From Collinsella sp944321445 (lineage in GTDB: Bacteria > Actinomycetota > Coriobacteriia > Coriobacteriales > Coriobacteriaceae), in the NCBI RefSeq assembly GCF_030371825.1, contig NZ_JAUDDM010000010.1: a stretch of DNA of 64,000 nt. One strand, 5' to 3'. The position numbers were made by a program, and so were the translations under genes. The notes under the pieces were generated by a model that ran no database searches, was not told the origin of the DNA, and saw nothing but the letters and a program-made list of their open reading frames with translations. Position 1 is the first letter of the stretch. Every line of letters begins with the position of its first letter. Below, piece after piece: positions 63,974 to 64,000 of the stretch.

Positions 63974-64000
63974 CCGCAGGTCGGCGGGCGTCCTCATCCG

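Overview
The window is high-GC, gene-dense bacterial DNA. It most resembles a gut-associated actinobacterium of the class Coriobacteriia (Collinsella/Enorma/Olsenella type). The support is an actinobacterial dnaK-grpE-dnaJ-hspR operon, a TsaB-RimI-TsaD fusion, abundant DUF285 (BspA-like) repeat proteins, an LPxTG surface protein, and many small redox enzymes with LysR or TetR regulators. The genus is inferred; no rRNA or other marker gene was available to fix it.

Layout: (1) 0-3.9 kb holds a family-4 uracil-DNA glycosylase, tsaE and a three-domain TsaB-RimI-TsaD protein for tRNA t6A synthesis. (2) 4.3-20.5 kb is one co-directional run of nine genes that looks like a dedicated phospho-signalling locus. 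It encodes a DUF285 repeat protein, a divergent SEDS (FtsW/RodA-like) membrane protein, a DUF3825-FHA protein, two Ser/Thr-type kinases fused to long DUF285 arrays, a second FHA protein, a PP2C phosphatase, a third FHA protein and a final DUF285 protein. The kinase (writer), PP2C (eraser) and FHA (reader) set with a SEDS protein recalls the classical actinobacterial pknB/pstP/fhaA/rodA cluster. However, the gene content is different and the repeat arrays show no export signal. This is the strongest candidate for an undescribed system.

(3) 20.6-27.7 kb, minus strand: a phosphatase, hypE-hypD-hypC-hypF, nikR, a small helical protein and thioredoxin. This is a [NiFe]-hydrogenase maturation locus without its hydrogenase in view. 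(4) 27.8-32.6 kb: a hypothetical gene, then nadA-nadB-nadC and a 3H-domain NiaR-like repressor (NAD synthesis). (5) 33-38.3 kb: ferredoxin and the dnaK operon. (6) 38.4-42.6 kb: an ABC-2 type exporter with accessory genes and a membrane-anchored XRE regulator. (7) 42.7-51.4 kb: LysR and TetR regulators with small redox genes (quinol monooxygenase-like, flavodoxin-like, aldo/keto reductase, carboxymuconolactone-decarboxylase-like, cupin) and an AEC transporter. (8) 52-54.4 kb: an LPxTG wall-anchored protein. (9) 54.6-57.3 kb: a polar amino acid ABC importer. (10) 57.4-59.5 kb: an ECF sigma factor, an RsgI-like anti-sigma factor and a secreted calcium-repeat protein. (11) 59.8-64 kb: a hydrolase, a cyclophilin-like lipoprotein, an MFS transporter broken by one stop codon, and an iron-sulfur aldo/keto reductase.

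A second theme is the number of very long inverted repeats between genes. They include a perfect 100-bp palindrome (42576-42675), a 90-nt palindrome with perfect 44-bp arms (56324-56413), and 30-bp and 29-bp arm elements (1232-1414, 32655-32896). A copy related to the 1232-1414 element appears to have inserted in frame inside hypF.
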